A stretch of 61,036 bases of DNA from Rhodobacterales bacterium (GCA_008107755.1 VIRH01000086.1:1-61036); one strand, 5' to 3'; counted from the first letter of the stretch, positions 26,179-35,500 are shown. Numbers and translations: made by a program. Notes: a model not told the origin generated them from the sequence alone.

Positions 26179-27657
26179 TCAGTCTATCCAGGCCGCGACG
26201 CTTTTGACCTTGCAGTAGCTTTTCAGGCCTTCCAGGCCTTTTTCCCGGCCGAAACCGGAAAGCTTGTTGCCGCCAAAGGGGACTTCTATGCCGCCGGCGA
26301 AATATTCATTGATGAAGATCTGGCCAGCGTCGATATCCCGTGCCATGGCGAGTGCGTTGGAGACGTCCTGCGTATAGATGCCGGCGACGAGGCCGTATTT
26401 GCTGTCGTTTGCAAGTGCCAGCGCGTGGGCAGGGTCTTCGGCGATCTGCACCGTGAGCACGGGCCCGAAGATTTCTTCCTGCACCAGTTCGTCGTCGCTC
26501 GGGCGATCCGCGATGATGGTCGGCTCATAGAACCAGCCCTTGCCGGTTTCAGGATCGCTGGTCACCTTGCCGCCGGTCAGGACTTCCGCGCCGCGGGAGC
26601 GGGCGCGGTCGATGAAGCCGGCGACCTTCTCAAGCTGGGCGGCCGAGTTGACAGGACCGAATTGCGGATCCCGCAGACCGTGGCCAATCGTCATCGCCTT
26701 CGTGCGGGTGACCAGTTCCTCGACGAAGCGATCGTGAATGCCGCGCTCGATCACCAGGCGGGAACCGGCGGAACAGACCTGGCCGGCGTTCTCGAAGATC
26801 GCACCGAGGACACCGTCGATGGAGCGGTCCCAGTCGCAATCGTTTAGCACGACCACCGGTGACTTTCCGCCGAGTTCCAGAACGACGCGGGTGACGTTGT
26901 CCGCTGCCGCGCGCATGACGGACTGACCAGTGGGCACCGAGCCGGTGAAAGTGACCTGATCGACATCCGGATGGGCGACGAGCGGTGCTCCGACGTCGGC
27001 GCCGGTTCCGGTAACGACATTGCACACGCCGTTCGGCAGGCCGGCCTTGCTTAAAAGTTCCGCCAGCATCAACGCGGTGAGGGGGGTCTGCTCGGCCGGC
27101 TTGGCCACCACCGTGCAGCCGGCTGCAAGTGCAGGTGCGAGGCTGCGCGCCGTCGTCGAGATCGGAAAGTTCCAGGGAATGACATGCGCCGTCACGCCCA
27201 CCGGCTCATAGGTGCTGTAGCCGAGATAGCCGCGTGGCAAGGGAAAGGTGTCACCCTGCAGCTTGTCGCACGCTCCGGCGTAATATTCGAAGGCCCGCGC
27301 CGCGCCCCGGATGTCGCCGAGCGACTCATTGAGCGGCTTGCCGCAGTCGAGCGTCTCGACAATGGCTAGACATTCGGCGTGTTCGCGAATGAGCCGTGCT
27401 GCCTGCAGGAGCACCTGCGCGCGTTCGGAGGCGGCTGTCTTGCGCCAGATGCCCAGGAACGCGCTGCGGGCGCTCTCGACCGCCGTATCGACATCGGTTG
27501 CCGAGCCGTTCGTGAACTGGGCGAAAGCCTCGCCCCGTCCGGGGTCGAAGCTTTCCATCATCGTGGCGTTTTCCCCCGGTACGAAACGGCCGCAGATGTA
27601 GTGGCCGGAGGGCAGCCCCTTGAGCGGCTTGCCGGCGAGAATGTCATTGATATTCAT
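26179..27657 (-). CDS. NAD(P)-dependent aldehyde dehydrogenase
   Basis: A 492-residue aldehyde dehydrogenase. It contains VTAHVIPWNFPISTTARSLAPALAAGCTVVAKPAEQTPL (cofactor binding), VTFTGSVPTGQSVMRAAA, the general-base VVLELGGKSP and the catalytic cysteine in ENAGQVCSAGSRLVIERG. It oxidises an aldehyde to the acid, probably after an alcohol or amine oxidation by other enzymes of the cluster. The ATG at 27657 lies two bases after the stop codon of the enolase-superfamily gene (TGATCATG), so the two are translationally coupled and form one minus-strand operon diverging from mocR. Confidence 0.9.
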   Translation of the reverse strand: MNINDILAGKPLKGLPSGHYICGRFVPGENATMMESFDPGRGEAFAQFTNGSATDVDTAVESARSAFLGIWRKTAASERAQVLLQAARLIREHAECLAIVETLDCGKPLNESLGDIRGAARAFEYYAGACDKLQGDTFPLPRGYLGYSTYEPVGVTAHVIPWNFPISTTARSLAPALAAGCTVVAKPAEQTPLTALMLAELLSKAGLPNGVCNVVTGTGADVGAPLVAHPDVDQVTFTGSVPTGQSVMRAAADNVTRVVLELGGKSPVVVLNDCDWDRSIDGVLGAIFENAGQVCSAGSRLVIERGIHDRFVEELVTRTKAMTIGHGLRDPQFGPVNSAAQLEKVAGFIDRARSRGAEVLTGGKVTSDPETGKGWFYEPTIIADRPSDDELVQEEIFGPVLTVQIAEDPAHALALANDSKYGLVAGIYTQDVSNALAMARDIDAGQIFINEYFAGGIEVPFGGNKLSGFGREKGLEGLKSYCKVKSVAAWID

Positions 27658-27659
27658 GA

Positions 27660-28766
27660 TCAGGAATTCCGTGTGCTGACCTGGTAGGCGGATCGGGCGA
27701 GCCATTCGGGATTGATCTCGATGCCCCAGCCCGGCGCATCGGTAATGGTCACCTTGCCGTCGGTAATCTTGTAAGGGTCGTTGAGGAACAGTTTGTCCTG
27801 CCAGGGATAATAGTCCAGCCCTTCTATCGAGAATTCGAGATATTTGCCTGCGTTGGGGATCGCCCGCAGGAGATGCATGGTGAAGATGGTCACCATCGAG
27901 AGGTTGGCGGCGTGGGGCGTGATCGGCAGGCCGGCCGCTGCAGCCTTGCGGGCCACCCGAAGCGTGCGGGCGATGCCGCCCAAATAGCAGACATCCGGCT
28001 GGAGAACATCGACGATGCGTCCGTCGATCATGCGCTTCCAGTTCGCCATCATGCAGTCCTGCTCACCGCCGGTGATGTCGATCTCGAGGGCATCGGTGAC
28101 CTGTTTCGTCTGCTCGAACTCCCAGTATGGGCAGGGCTCCTCGTAATGCGAGATGCCGTTGTCCTGGAGCATCCGGCCCACCTCGATCGCCTTGTCGGGC
28201 GAATAGCAGGAGTTTGCGTCCACAAGAAGCGCGACGTCGTCGCCGAGGGTCTTGCGGATCAACGGGACGATCTGCTCGGTCCGGCCGGGCCATTCGTCCC
28301 GGTTGCGGCCCACTTCGGCGCCGATGCGGAACTTGAAGGCATCAAAGCCGTGCTCGTCTCGCAGGCGTTGGAACCTGTCCGCCTCGTCGCGCGGGGTGAT
28401 GTCGCGTTTCATGGAGGACGCGTAGGCGCGGAAGGTGCCGGCTGTGCCGCCGATCAGTTCGCAGACCGGACGGCCTTCGACCTTGCCGTGCATGTCCCAG
28501 AGCGCAGTGTCGATGCCGCCCATGGCACGGCGCAGGTAAGCGCCGGGAAACTTGTGCTCGCGGTCTCGCACGACGTCGAGCATCTCTTCGATTTCCGTGC
28601 AGTCCCAGCCCAGGACATAGGGAGCAACCTGTCGGTGCAGCACCGCTGCCGTGATATCGGCGCAATAAGGCGCGACCTGGCCCCAGCCGACCGATCCGTC
28701 ATCGGCCGTCACCCGCACGAAGCATATGAATTCATTGGTAAAAGTTTCGATTTTTTCGATCTTCAT
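27660..28766 (-). CDS. Enolase-superfamily enzyme (mandelate racemase/muconate lactonizing type), copy 1
   Basis: A 368-residue MR/MLE protein, with the capping domain first (MKIEKIETFTNEFICFVRVTADDG) and then the barrel. Active-site landmarks: FKFRIG (KxR at strand 2), LLVDANS (metal Asp), HYEEPCP (metal Glu), DITGGEQ (metal Glu), and ITPHAANLS with the likely catalytic His. This pattern fits acid-sugar dehydratases and racemases of the MR subgroup. It is first in an operon with the aldehyde dehydrogenase and diverges from the mocR-type gene; a WWTGG-N14-CCAWT site lies 54 bp upstream. The substrate is unknown; a hydroxy acid or betaine/proline derivative is possible. Confidence 0.85.
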   Translation of the reverse strand: MKIEKIETFTNEFICFVRVTADDGSVGWGQVAPYCADITAAVLHRQVAPYVLGWDCTEIEEMLDVVRDREHKFPGAYLRRAMGGIDTALWDMHGKVEGRPVCELIGGTAGTFRAYASSMKRDITPRDEADRFQRLRDEHGFDAFKFRIGAEVGRNRDEWPGRTEQIVPLIRKTLGDDVALLVDANSCYSPDKAIEVGRMLQDNGISHYEEPCPYWEFEQTKQVTDALEIDITGGEQDCMMANWKRMIDGRIVDVLQPDVCYLGGIARTLRVARKAAAAGLPITPHAANLSMVTIFTMHLLRAIPNAGKYLEFSIEGLDYYPWQDKLFLNDPYKITDGKVTITDAPGWGIEINPEWLARSAYQVSTRNS

Positions 28767-28819
28767 CGGTCGGCCCGGACATTTTTTGCTTGCAAGTTAA
28801 GCATGCAGCCTGTGCTAAT

Positions 28820-28843
28820 AATGGTCTGCTGGACATGTCCATT
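28820..28843. promoter_or_regulatory. Putative MocR operator, site 1 (mocR/enolase intergenic)
   Basis: AATGG-N14-CCATT, 24 bp, between the divergent enolase-type gene (ATG 28766) and mocR (ATG 28882). The same 24-bp layout recurs at three other promoters of the cluster. A spare half-site, CAGACCAAT, lies at 28857-28865. The position suits autoregulation and control of the divergent operon. Confidence 0.65.
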
Positions 28844-28881
28844 GCGGCAAAAAACTCAGACCAATTTCCGAGAGGGTGGCC

Positions 28882-30372
28882 ATGAAGCAAGCGGCGGGGG
28901 TCCTGTTTTCCGCGATCCGTCTGGATCGGAATTCAGGCAAAAGCGTCAGTGTGCAGCTTTATCAGGAGCTGCGCGAGATCATCCTGTCCGGAGGCCTTGC
29001 GGCCGGTCAGCGCTTGCCGGCGACGCGCACACTTGCGCAGGAAATCGGCGTCTCCAGAACCACCGTGATCGATGCCGTCGACCGGCTTGTGGCAGAGGGC
29101 ATGCTGGTGTCGAAGGTCGGTTCCGGCACCTTCGTCAGCGACATCCTGGAACGCCAGCGCCCGCGCCCGGTCAGTCTGCCCGCCGGAGACAAGGATCCGG
29201 CTCAGCCGCGCTTGTCCTACACGATCGGGCATGCGGAGAAATCCTATGCGACCCGGTCCTGGTTGCCGCATGAGGCACGCGCCTTCGTCACCGCGCTGCC
29301 GGCGTTCGATGCTTTCCCGATGGCGCATTGGTCTCGCATTTCCGCCCGTCATATGCGGTCCGAGCGCAGTATCGTCATGGGCTACGGCGAACCGAAGGGA
29401 TACCTGCCGTTGCGCAGGGCCATCGCCAGCCATCTCAGCGCCTTCAAGGGCGTGAGCTGCGACCCGGGGCAGATCTTTGTCACCACGGGGGCGCAGCATG
29501 CCTTTTCTCTCGTCGGCAGGCTCCTGATCAATCCGGGGGACCGGGTCTGGATGGAAAATCCGGGCGCCTCGGGCGCGCGCAACGCGCTGCTTTCGGAAGG
29601 GGCCGAACTCGTGCCGGTCGGTGTCGACCGGGAGGGGCTGGTCGTGCGTGAAGGGCTTGCTCGGGCACCGCATTTCCGGCTCGCCTTCGTCACCCCGTCG
29701 CATCAGCAGCCCCTCGGGCATGTCATGTCCCTGAGCCGCCGGTTCGAATTGCTGAAGGCGGCTGACGAGGCGCAGGCTTTCGTTGTTGAGGACGATTATG
29801 ACGGCGAGTTCTACTTCGGCAACGCGCCCCAACCGGCGCTGCTCAGCATCGACAGCGGCAACCGAGTCTTTTATGTCGGCACTTTTTCCAAGACCCTGTT
29901 TCCCTCTCTGCGCCTGGGCTTTGTCGTTGTTCCCGCACCCATGGTCGACTCCTTCGACCGCGCTTTTGCATCGTGGGTCAGCGGTCCGCCGACGCTCACC
30001 CAGGCCATTGTCGCGGACTTCATGGATGAAGGCCATTTCTCGACGCATATCCGGGTCATGCGTCGCATGTACAAGGCACGTTACGAGGCCTTGATGGAGG
30101 CCGCCGGCGACCTGCAGGGTGCCGTGGATATTCAGGAAACCTCCGGCGGGTTCCATACGGCGGCATTCCTGGCCGAGGGTATTGACGAAACGAAGGTGGT
30201 CCAGCAGGCGGCGGAACACGGCATCCGCCTCGCATCGCTCAGTCGCTACTGCCTGGAGCCGATCCACGAGACCGGGCTCGTGCTCGGCTTCGGCTGTGCT
30301 TCGCCCGATGACATTCGCGCAGGCATCAGGGTCATCCGGGGTCTTCCGGAGATCCGCAGCAAATTGGCTTGA
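28882..30372 (+). CDS. MocR-type (GntR-HTH plus aminotransferase) transcriptional regulator
   Basis: A 496-residue regulator. Residues about 10-80 are a GntR winged helix (SVQLYQELREIILSGGLAAGQRLPATRTLAQEIGVSRTTV...). The rest is a fold-type I aminotransferase-like domain with LYFG-type core features, VVEDDYDGEFYF, and the PLP lysine in TFSKTLFPSLRLGF (Lys337). MocR proteins sense an amino compound through PLP, usually as activators or autorepressors. The ATG at 28882 with GAGAGG six bases upstream is chosen over the GTG at 28876. It diverges from the enolase/ALDH operon and is followed by the second enolase gene. The four conserved 24-bp sites in the cluster are its likely targets. Confidence 0.9.
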   Translation: MKQAAGVLFSAIRLDRNSGKSVSVQLYQELREIILSGGLAAGQRLPATRTLAQEIGVSRTTVIDAVDRLVAEGMLVSKVGSGTFVSDILERQRPRPVSLPAGDKDPAQPRLSYTIGHAEKSYATRSWLPHEARAFVTALPAFDAFPMAHWSRISARHMRSERSIVMGYGEPKGYLPLRRAIASHLSAFKGVSCDPGQIFVTTGAQHAFSLVGRLLINPGDRVWMENPGASGARNALLSEGAELVPVGVDREGLVVREGLARAPHFRLAFVTPSHQQPLGHVMSLSRRFELLKAADEAQAFVVEDDYDGEFYFGNAPQPALLSIDSGNRVFYVGTFSKTLFPSLRLGFVVVPAPMVDSFDRAFASWVSGPPTLTQAIVADFMDEGHFSTHIRVMRRMYKARYEALMEAAGDLQGAVDIQETSGGFHTAAFLAEGIDETKVVQQAAEHGIRLASLSRYCLEPIHETGLVLGFGCASPDDIRAGIRVIRGLPEIRSKLA

Positions 30373-30384
30373 TGCTTTTGCCAG

Positions 30385-30408
30385 ATTGGATATCCGGTGC
30401 AGACCAAT
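30385..30408. promoter_or_regulatory. Putative MocR operator, site 2 (before enolase copy 2)
   Basis: ATTGG-N14-CCAAT, 24 bp, starting 13 bp after the mocR stop codon and 143 bp before the second enolase-type gene. Read on the reverse strand it begins ATTGGTCTGC and ends GATATCCAAT, closely matching the site in front of the GMC gene. Confidence 0.65.
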
Positions 30409-30550
30409 CGTCCGCTAGCGTCATCTGGCGGTGCCCGGTGCGCCCGCCTTTTTCGTCAGTAGCTTCATCGTGCCCCCTGGCACGATCACCTGGCGGACGC
30501 ACCGGGTTGCCGGTCGATTGAAACGCTTGCACGCGCGAAAAGGACGAACC

Positions 30551-31750
30551 ATGTCTGTGCTTGACCGTGTCGAACTCTACTTCGTGAAGGCACCGCTGCC
30601 GGCTCCTTTCGCCCCCTCATGGATGCCGGGCCTGGTTCGCGAGGCGATCACGTTCTATCTCGTTCGCTTCATCACTGACGAGGGCGTCGAGGGATGGAGC
30701 GCGTTCACATCCGGCGGGCGCGAGCGCGCGGGGCTAGGCGATACGCTGGCGAAGCTGTTTCTGGGCGAGGATCCCGAGGATATCGACAGGCTCAGCGAGC
30801 GCATTCACATCATGGCCGTCGGCGGAAACTTCAACTGGTGGCTGGAGCCGGCGTTCTGGGACATCAAAGCCAAACAGGCAGGCCTGCCGCTCTACAAGCT
30901 TCTGGGCGGAACGGACGATTGCCTGAGGCTTTACGCCTCCAGCGGAGAGCTGCGCGATACCGGCGCGCGGCGGGAGGAAGCCGAAGCGCGCTATGCCGAG
31001 GGCTTCAGGACGATGAAGATTCGGGTCCACGATTTCGACGAGACCGTCGATATCGAACATGTCTCCGATATCGCGCTCTATATGCACGGAAGAATGACGA
31101 TCTCGGTGGACTGCAATCAGGCCTTTCGTCTGACGCAGTTCGGCAAGGCACCGCAATGGTCGCTGGAACGTGCCAGGCGCTTCGTCGATGCCGCTGCCGA
31201 TGTCGGTCTTGCCTGGGTCGAGGAGCCGCTGTTCGGCGAATGGCACGAGGAGATCGCACGGCTGACCGCCTATTCACGGGTTCCGATCGCAGGCGGCGAA
31301 CTGCACGTGATGGGGGCATCCGAGCTTATTCGCATGGCAAAGATGGGCTGCTACAACATCTACCAGCCGGACGCGATGTTTGCCGGGGGGGTGAAGCAGG
31401 GACTGGAGGTGGCTCGTGCCTGCCGCGAGCTTGGTCTCAAGTTCACGCCGCACACCTGGACCAACGGCTTTGGCTTCATTGTCAACGCCCATGTCCATGC
31501 GGCCTCTGGCTTTGCCGGCGAAACGCTGTTCGAATACCCGCTGGACGAGCCCGGCTGGGTGCCGGAAGGGCGTGATGCGATCATCCGGGAGCCTTTCCGG
31601 CATGACCGCGGCTGGTTCGACATGCCGCAAACCCCGGGGCTGGGCTTCGAGATCGACCACGACAAGCTCTCGAAATACGGCTGCTGTTTCTACAAGGCGA
31701 GTCGGCGCGAGGTTCACTGGATGCCGGAGGCGCTCGCGAAAATCTTCTGA
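30551..31750 (+). CDS. Enolase-superfamily enzyme (mandelate racemase/muconate lactonizing type), copy 2
   Basis: A 399-residue MR/MLE protein, clearly different from copy 1. Landmarks: TMKIRVH (KxR), ISVDCNQAF (metal Asp), WVEEPLF (metal Glu), IAGGELHV (metal Glu) and FTPHTWTNG (catalytic His). The start at 30551 is backed by AGGA ten bases upstream; the frame is open further 5' only by chance. It lies downstream of mocR with an operator-like site between them. Two distinct MR/MLE enzymes in one regulon suggest successive steps, such as epimerisation then dehydration, on one acid; that is inference. Confidence 0.85.
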   Translation: MSVLDRVELYFVKAPLPAPFAPSWMPGLVREAITFYLVRFITDEGVEGWSAFTSGGRERAGLGDTLAKLFLGEDPEDIDRLSERIHIMAVGGNFNWWLEPAFWDIKAKQAGLPLYKLLGGTDDCLRLYASSGELRDTGARREEAEARYAEGFRTMKIRVHDFDETVDIEHVSDIALYMHGRMTISVDCNQAFRLTQFGKAPQWSLERARRFVDAAADVGLAWVEEPLFGEWHEEIARLTAYSRVPIAGGELHVMGASELIRMAKMGCYNIYQPDAMFAGGVKQGLEVARACRELGLKFTPHTWTNGFGFIVNAHVHAASGFAGETLFEYPLDEPGWVPEGRDAIIREPFRHDRGWFDMPQTPGLGFEIDHDKLSKYGCCFYKASRREVHWMPEALAKIF

Positions 31751-31789
31751 CGCCTGCTTGCTGCAAAATTGGTCTGGTTCATTTGTCAA

Positions 31790-31813
31790 ATTGGATATGA
31801 ACTGTGGTCCAAT
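31790..31813. promoter_or_regulatory. Putative MocR operator, site 3 (before oxidase/ABC operon)
   Basis: ATTGG-N14-CCAAT, 24 bp, 71 bp before the FAD-oxidase ATG. It shares ATTGGATAT with site 2. An additional ATTGGTCTGG half-site at 31768-31777 lies just upstream, which could give cooperative binding. Confidence 0.65.
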
Positions 31814-31884
31814 ACTGCTCTAGCTTTCATCTTAAGGTAACCGGCGAGTCCGTCACAGGGACGGTCGTCGCCCTGAGGAGCGCA

Positions 31885-33201
31885 ATGGCAACCGTCGATC
31901 TGACAGGAATTCGGACGTCACCGTGCTGGCACGATCAGGTGCCGGCGGCACCTGAATTGTCGAAGGAGCTGCCGGAAAAGGTCGATGTTCTCATCGTTGG
32001 CGCCGGGTACACGGGGCTGAACGCGGCCATCGTGGCGGCGCGGGGCGGGCGGTCTACGCTTGTCGTCGATGCGGAGGAGCCCGGTTTCGGCTGCAGCAGC
32101 CGCAATGGTGGTCAGGTCAGCACCAGCGTCAAGCCATCGCTGGAGAAGCTGTCGGCCAGGTTTGGTGCCGAAAAGGCTCGTGCGATCCGCAGCGAAGGCG
32201 CGGCGGCGCTGGAGTGGCTGGCCGGGTTCATCGAAGGCGAGCGGCTCGACTGCGATTTCCGGCGCAGCGGCCGGTTCCATGCGGCCCATACGCCGGCCCA
32301 TTACGAACAGCTGGTGCGGGATGCGGACCGGATGCGCCGGGAGGAAGGCATCGAGAGCTTCGCCGTGCCGCGCGCCGAACAACGCTCGGAGCTGGGCTCC
32401 GATGCCTATTTCGGCGGCGTGGTCTTTTCCCGGCATTCCTCGGTGCACCCGGCGAAGATGGTCCGGGAATTCCTGCGCCTTGCGATGTCGGCCGGTGCCG
32501 TCGTCGCCGGCGACTGCCGCGTGACTCGCATCGACAGGACGAGCGCAGGTTTCCGGGTGCATACGCCGAAGGGAGTGGTTTCGACGAAGGATGTTGTCAT
32601 TGCGACGAACGGTTACACCGCCGGTGTCGTGCCGTGGCTGCGCAAACGGGTCATTCCGATCGGGAGCTACATCATCGCGACGGAAGAGCTGCCCGAGGCC
32701 GTGGTCGATGAACTCTTCCCGACGGACCGGATCGCGAGCGATACCTGCAAGGTTCTCTACTATTACCGGGCAACGCCGGACCGCAAGCGGATCGCCTTCG
32801 GCGGCCGGGTGCTGGCGGCGGAATGCGACCCGGTCGATGCCGCGCCGCATCTTTACGAGCATATGTGCCGTATCTTCCCGCTCCTGCAGGGCTACCGGGT
32901 TTCGCATGCCTGGAGCGGAACCGTTGCCTACAGCTTTGATGAACTTGCCCATACCGGTGTCCACGACGGCATGTACTATGCGCTCGGTTACTGCGGCTCG
33001 GGCGTCTCCATGGCCAGCTATCTCGGCATGCGCATGGGGCAGAAGCTTCTCGGTCAGGCCGAAGGCAAGACCGCGTTCGACGATCTGCCGCATCCGACGC
33101 AGCTGTTCTACACAGGCAAGCCCTGGTTTCTGCCGGCAGCCGTTTCCTACTACCGATGGTCCGACACCTTCCAGTGGAAGCGTGCGACCGGTCGCGGATA
33201 G
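31885..33201 (+). CDS. FAD-dependent amine/amino-acid oxidase (PuuB/DadA-like)
   Basis: A 438-residue flavoprotein of the DAO family. The FAD loop is VDVLIVGAGYTGLNAAIVAARGG, followed by FGCSSRNGGQVS, a segment typical of gamma-glutamylputrescine oxidase-like enzymes, and a C-terminal GYCGSGVSMASYLGMRMG block that closes the FAD site. It would oxidise a secondary or primary amine to an imine or aldehyde. The start at 31885 is fixed by GAGGAG five bases upstream. It is the first gene of the unit that continues with the polyamine-type transporter, so its substrate is probably the imported compound or an early product. Confidence 0.85.
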   Translation: MATVDLTGIRTSPCWHDQVPAAPELSKELPEKVDVLIVGAGYTGLNAAIVAARGGRSTLVVDAEEPGFGCSSRNGGQVSTSVKPSLEKLSARFGAEKARAIRSEGAAALEWLAGFIEGERLDCDFRRSGRFHAAHTPAHYEQLVRDADRMRREEGIESFAVPRAEQRSELGSDAYFGGVVFSRHSSVHPAKMVREFLRLAMSAGAVVAGDCRVTRIDRTSAGFRVHTPKGVVSTKDVVIATNGYTAGVVPWLRKRVIPIGSYIIATEELPEAVVDELFPTDRIASDTCKVLYYYRATPDRKRIAFGGRVLAAECDPVDAAPHLYEHMCRIFPLLQGYRVSHAWSGTVAYSFDELAHTGVHDGMYYALGYCGSGVSMASYLGMRMGQKLLGQAEGKTAFDDLPHPTQLFYTGKPWFLPAAVSYYRWSDTFQWKRATGRG

Positions 33202-33212
33202 GTCAAACTCAT

Positions 33213-33236
33213 CGCCCGGAGCTGGTCGACCGGGCG
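33213..33236 (+). terminator. Hairpin between oxidase and binding-protein genes
   Basis: CGCCCGG, a 10-base loop, then CCGGGCG makes a 7-bp stem 12 bp after the oxidase stop codon; an A-rich stretch follows instead of T. It is more likely an mRNA processing or stability element than a full stop between the two genes. Confidence 0.4.
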
Positions 33237-33301
33237 ACAACAAAAAACACCGACCGGTGTCGCATTCCAGAGCGGCGATTGTTCGATTAGGAGGACTGTT
33301 T

Positions 33302-34342
33302 ATGAAGCACAAGATGACTCTCACGCTGGTGTCGGCCCTGTTTGCCACTACAGCCATGGCCCATGCAGACGATCTGACGATTGCGTCCTGGGGCGGCTCC
33401 TACCAGGAGGCCCAGAGCAAGGCGCTGTTCGAACCCGCCGCCAAGGAAATGGGGATCGATGTGAAAGAGGAAACCTACGGCGGCATGTCCGACGTCAAGC
33501 TGCAGGTCTCCACAGGCCAGGTCACGCTCGACATCGTCGCCAGCGGCTCCGGCTCGGCCGCTCGCGCGGGTGCGGAAGGGATGCTTGAGGAACTCGATTA
33601 CGACGTCATCGACGTTTCGAATTTCGGACCGACGCTCTATTCCAAATACTGTGTCGGCGGTGACGTCTTCTCGACCACCTACGCCTGGAACACGGATACC
33701 TACGGCGAGAACGGGCCGCAGAGCTGGGCAGACTTCTGGGATGTAGAGAAGTTTCCGGGCAAGCGCGCCTATCGCAACAAGGTGGCGGGTGCGCTTGAGC
33801 CAGCGCTGATGGCCGACGGCGTTGCTCCGGAGGATGTCTACGAGGTACTGGATTCCGAGGAGGGCATCGAGCGGGCCCTCGACAAGATCCGTGAGCTGCG
33901 TCCGCATATCGATGTCTTCTGGACCTCTGGCGCCCAGCAGGCCCAGCTGATGAAGGACGGCGAAGTCGACATGACCACGGGGTGGAACGGACGTTTCGAC
34001 AACGCCAAGAAGGACGGCGCCAAGGTTGCCTATTCCTACAATCAGGCGCTGCTTGATTACGACTGCTTCGCCATCCCCAAGGGGGCTCCGAACAAGGATC
34101 TGGCCATGAAGTTCCTGGCCGAGATTTCCAAACCGGACTACCAGGACGATCTGCCGAAATACATCACCTACGGCCCGACCAACAATCTCGCCTTCGAGAC
34201 CGGCGAGATCGATGCCGAAACTGCAGCCGGACTTCCGTCGTCGCCCGAGAATGCGGCCATGCAGCTTCCGATTTCGCTGGAATGGTACGCAAAGTGGGAA
34301 ACCATCGCCTCCGAGATGTATCAGGAGATGCTGACCGAATAG
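33302..34342 (+). CDS. Periplasmic binding protein of a polyamine-type ABC transporter (PotD/PotF-like)
   Basis: A 346-residue exported solute-binding protein. The signal peptide (KMTLTLVSALFATTAMAHA) is followed by DDLTIASWGGSYQEAQSKALF, the usual opening of the spermidine/putrescine group (SBP_bac_8). It ends after ISLEWYAKWETIASEMYQEM. It binds a small, probably cationic, substrate and delivers it to the permeases. The ATG at 33302 has a strong AGGAGG eight bases upstream. The following genes encode the ATPase and two permeases, so the import system is complete. Confidence 0.9.
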   Translation: MKHKMTLTLVSALFATTAMAHADDLTIASWGGSYQEAQSKALFEPAAKEMGIDVKEETYGGMSDVKLQVSTGQVTLDIVASGSGSAARAGAEGMLEELDYDVIDVSNFGPTLYSKYCVGGDVFSTTYAWNTDTYGENGPQSWADFWDVEKFPGKRAYRNKVAGALEPALMADGVAPEDVYEVLDSEEGIERALDKIRELRPHIDVFWTSGAQQAQLMKDGEVDMTTGWNGRFDNAKKDGAKVAYSYNQALLDYDCFAIPKGAPNKDLAMKFLAEISKPDYQDDLPKYITYGPTNNLAFETGEIDAETAAGLPSSPENAAMQLPISLEWYAKWETIASEMYQEMLTE

Positions 34343-34360
34343 CCTGACCCCAACCCTGAT

Positions 34361-34381
34361 GGCGGGCGCGCTGCGCCCGCC
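34361..34381 (+). terminator. Attenuator-like terminator between binding protein and ATPase genes
   Basis: GGCGGGCGC-GCT-GCGCCCGCC, a perfect 9-bp stem with a 3-base loop, followed by TTTGTCTTGTT. It lies 18 bp after the binding-protein stop codon and 29 bp before the ATPase start. Such hairpins let the binding protein be made in excess over the membrane components. Confidence 0.75.
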
Positions 34382-34410
34382 TTTGTCTTGTTCAACAGTA
34401 GGAGGGGCCC

Positions 34411-35499
34411 TTGCGGTCACACGACAGCGATGCTTTGCCCATTTCGATCAGGGGCGTAACCAAGACCTATGGAGCGGTTCACGCGCTGGACGACGTCTCG
34501 CTGGAGGTCAGGAGCGGCGAATTCATCACGCTTCTCGGCCCGTCCGGATCCGGGAAGACCACCCTCCTGATGGTTATTGCCGGTTTCACCCGTCCGGATT
34601 GCGGAAGCCTAAAGTTCGGCGAGCGCGAAGTGATCCGCATGCCGCCGCATTTGCGCGATCTTGGAATGACCTTCCAGAGCTATGCGCTGTTTCCGCACAT
34701 GACGGTGGCCGGCAATGTGGCCTATCCGCTGAAGCTTCGGAAATTGCCGAAAGACAAGATTGCCGAGCGCGTTGAAAAGGCGCTGGAGACCGTCCAGCTC
34801 GGCGGCTATGGCGACCGCAGCATCACCCAGTTGTCGGGCGGTCAGAAGCAGCGCGTGGCCCTGGCCCGCTCCATCGTCTTCGAGCCGCGCATCCTGCTCA
34901 TGGATGAGCCGCTGTCAGCGCTCGACAAGAAGCTGCGCGACCAGATGCAGATCGAACTGCGCCATCTGCACGAAAAGCTGGGCATGACCACCGTCTATGT
35001 GACCCATGACCAGCGCGAGGCACTGACCATGTCCGACCGGATCGCGGTCGTGAACAAGGGGCGCATCATGCAGCTTGCGACGCCGCGCGAACTTTACGAG
35101 CGGCCGGCGAACCGCTTCGTTGCCGACTTCATCGGCGACAGCACCTTTCTGCCGGTCAAGCGCTCCGGTCATCTGATTGAATACCGCGGTGTCCCACTGA
35201 AATTCGTTGATGCGCCACCAGAGACCGAGACCCTCAACCTGATGGTCCGGCCGGAGCGGATCGTGCTGTCGCCTGACGGCCCGCGCGAGGGGGCGAACAA
35301 CTTCACGGCCACCGCCGTGGAAGTCGTCTACCAGGGCGACAGCTATCTTCTGCACGCAAGGCTTGACGACGGCACCCTGATCGCGCTTCGCGGCGGTGTG
35401 CGCGGTGCCAGCCTGTCGGCGCTGCCGAATGTCGGTGACACGGTCACGCTGACACTGGCGCCGGAAGATACGGTCCTGATCGACGGAAGCGAGGGCTGA
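34411..35499 (+). CDS. ABC transporter ATP-binding protein (PotA-like)
   Basis: A 362-residue ATPase of the PotA/MalK subfamily. Walker A is LLGPSGSGKTTLL, the Q-loop follows as MTFQSYALFPHM, the signature is LSGGQKQRVALARS, Walker B is ILLMDEPLSALD, and the switch His lies in VYVTHDQREA. The C-terminal part forms a TOBE domain (PERIVLSPDGPREGANNFTATAVEVVYQGD). The start is TTG at 34411, with AGGAGG upstream and no better ATG before the conserved core. It energises import with the two following permeases. Confidence 0.92.
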   Translation: MRSHDSDALPISIRGVTKTYGAVHALDDVSLEVRSGEFITLLGPSGSGKTTLLMVIAGFTRPDCGSLKFGEREVIRMPPHLRDLGMTFQSYALFPHMTVAGNVAYPLKLRKLPKDKIAERVEKALETVQLGGYGDRSITQLSGGQKQRVALARSIVFEPRILLMDEPLSALDKKLRDQMQIELRHLHEKLGMTTVYVTHDQREALTMSDRIAVVNKGRIMQLATPRELYERPANRFVADFIGDSTFLPVKRSGHLIEYRGVPLKFVDAPPETETLNLMVRPERIVLSPDGPREGANNFTATAVEVVYQGDSYLLHARLDDGTLIALRGGVRGASLSALPNVGDTVTLTLAPEDTVLIDGSEG

Positions 35500-35500
35500 G

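Noticed and set aside
28841..28865. A second full operator between the enolase gene and mocR
   Set aside because: ATTG and CCAAT are 25 bp apart rather than 24 and the left half is incomplete; only a half-site is kept.
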